Virus record (IMG/VR): IMGVR_UViG_3300009182_000150
Location: 1 to 37,912 of that record
Strand: one strand, 5' to 3'
Length of the DNA stretch: 37,912 bases
DNA from: a virus
Shown: one piece after another, positions 37,911 through 37,912 of the stretch
Layout: every line of letters begins with the position of its first letter
Numbering within the stretch: position 1 is the stretch's first letter
Translations under genes and position numbers: made by a program
The notes under the pieces: model-generated
What the model was told of the DNA's origin: nothing
Seen by the model: only the letters and a program-made list of their open reading frames with translations
The model's database searches: none

Positions 37911-37912
37911 AA

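Noticed and set aside
37724-37912. Minus-strand open frame across tRNA-Ala, tRNA-Pro and tRNA-Asn
   Set aside because: Translation of tRNA sequence; the encoded peptide is the familiar false product of tRNA genes.

Overview
The window looks like part of a large, AT-rich T4-like myovirus genome (marine or freshwater type), probably infecting a proteobacterium. The evidence: virion genes of the kind seen in T4-like cyanophages and pelagiphages (a beta-helix structural protein, fibre modules carrying the NLYFTNARV motif, a collagen-like fibre); T4-type late promoters (TATAAATA) in front of structural genes; head proteins with T4-like capsid-targeting leaders; a 22-gene tRNA array; and phage-borne GroES and DnaJ-domain proteins. 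No integrase, plasmid or chromosomal housekeeping block is visible. The exact host cannot be read from the sequence. Nearly everything is on the minus strand; the one convincing plus-strand gene is the J-domain protein at 35185-35760.

Reading in the direction of transcription (high to low coordinates): (1) 37912-32829 is a tRNA array of 22 genes covering 17 amino acids, interleaved with small host-takeover type genes: groES, a DUF458 RNase H-like protein, a cupin, small membrane and Cys-rich proteins, and an RNA polymerase omega-subunit homologue. Four exact sigma70 promoters (TTGACA-N17-TATAAT) lie in or beside this region. (2) 32476-31557 holds a winged-helix regulator and an HNH-like nuclease gene, with terminators. 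(3) 31455-23655 is a head/internal-protein block. Five proteins begin with a leader of the form M-(I/D)-x-F-x-x-(F/Y)-(I/L)-x-E, which resembles the T4 capsid-targeting sequence; among them are a ligase-like nucleotidyltransferase and a HIGH-type nucleotidyltransferase. A Dps-like ferritin sits among them. (4) 23598-17989 encodes virion and fibre proteins, ending in a collagen-like fibre.

(5) 17987-1312 is the unusual part. It is a tightly overlapping, very AT-rich cassette between the fibre genes. It encodes five radical-SAM proteins (three with full SPASM-type cysteine sets, one with a reduced set, one with a B12-binding domain), seven 2-oxoglutarate/Fe(II) oxygenase-like proteins, a cupin/JmjC-like protein, an SGNH-hydrolase-like protein, a glycosyltransferase-methyltransferase fusion, and several unknown proteins including a two-member paralogous family. 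Embedded in it, under its own late promoter and overlapping a SPASM radical-SAM gene, is a 211-aa virion-like protein ending in a CHxxCHxxCH tail. My reading, as inference, is that this is a phage-encoded protein-modification system: a RiPP-like radical-SAM maturase acting on the Cys/His tail of a structural protein, with hydroxylases and a sugar-transferase acting on fibres such as the collagen-like one. (6) 1239-1 is the start of another repeat-rich fibre gene that runs off the window.
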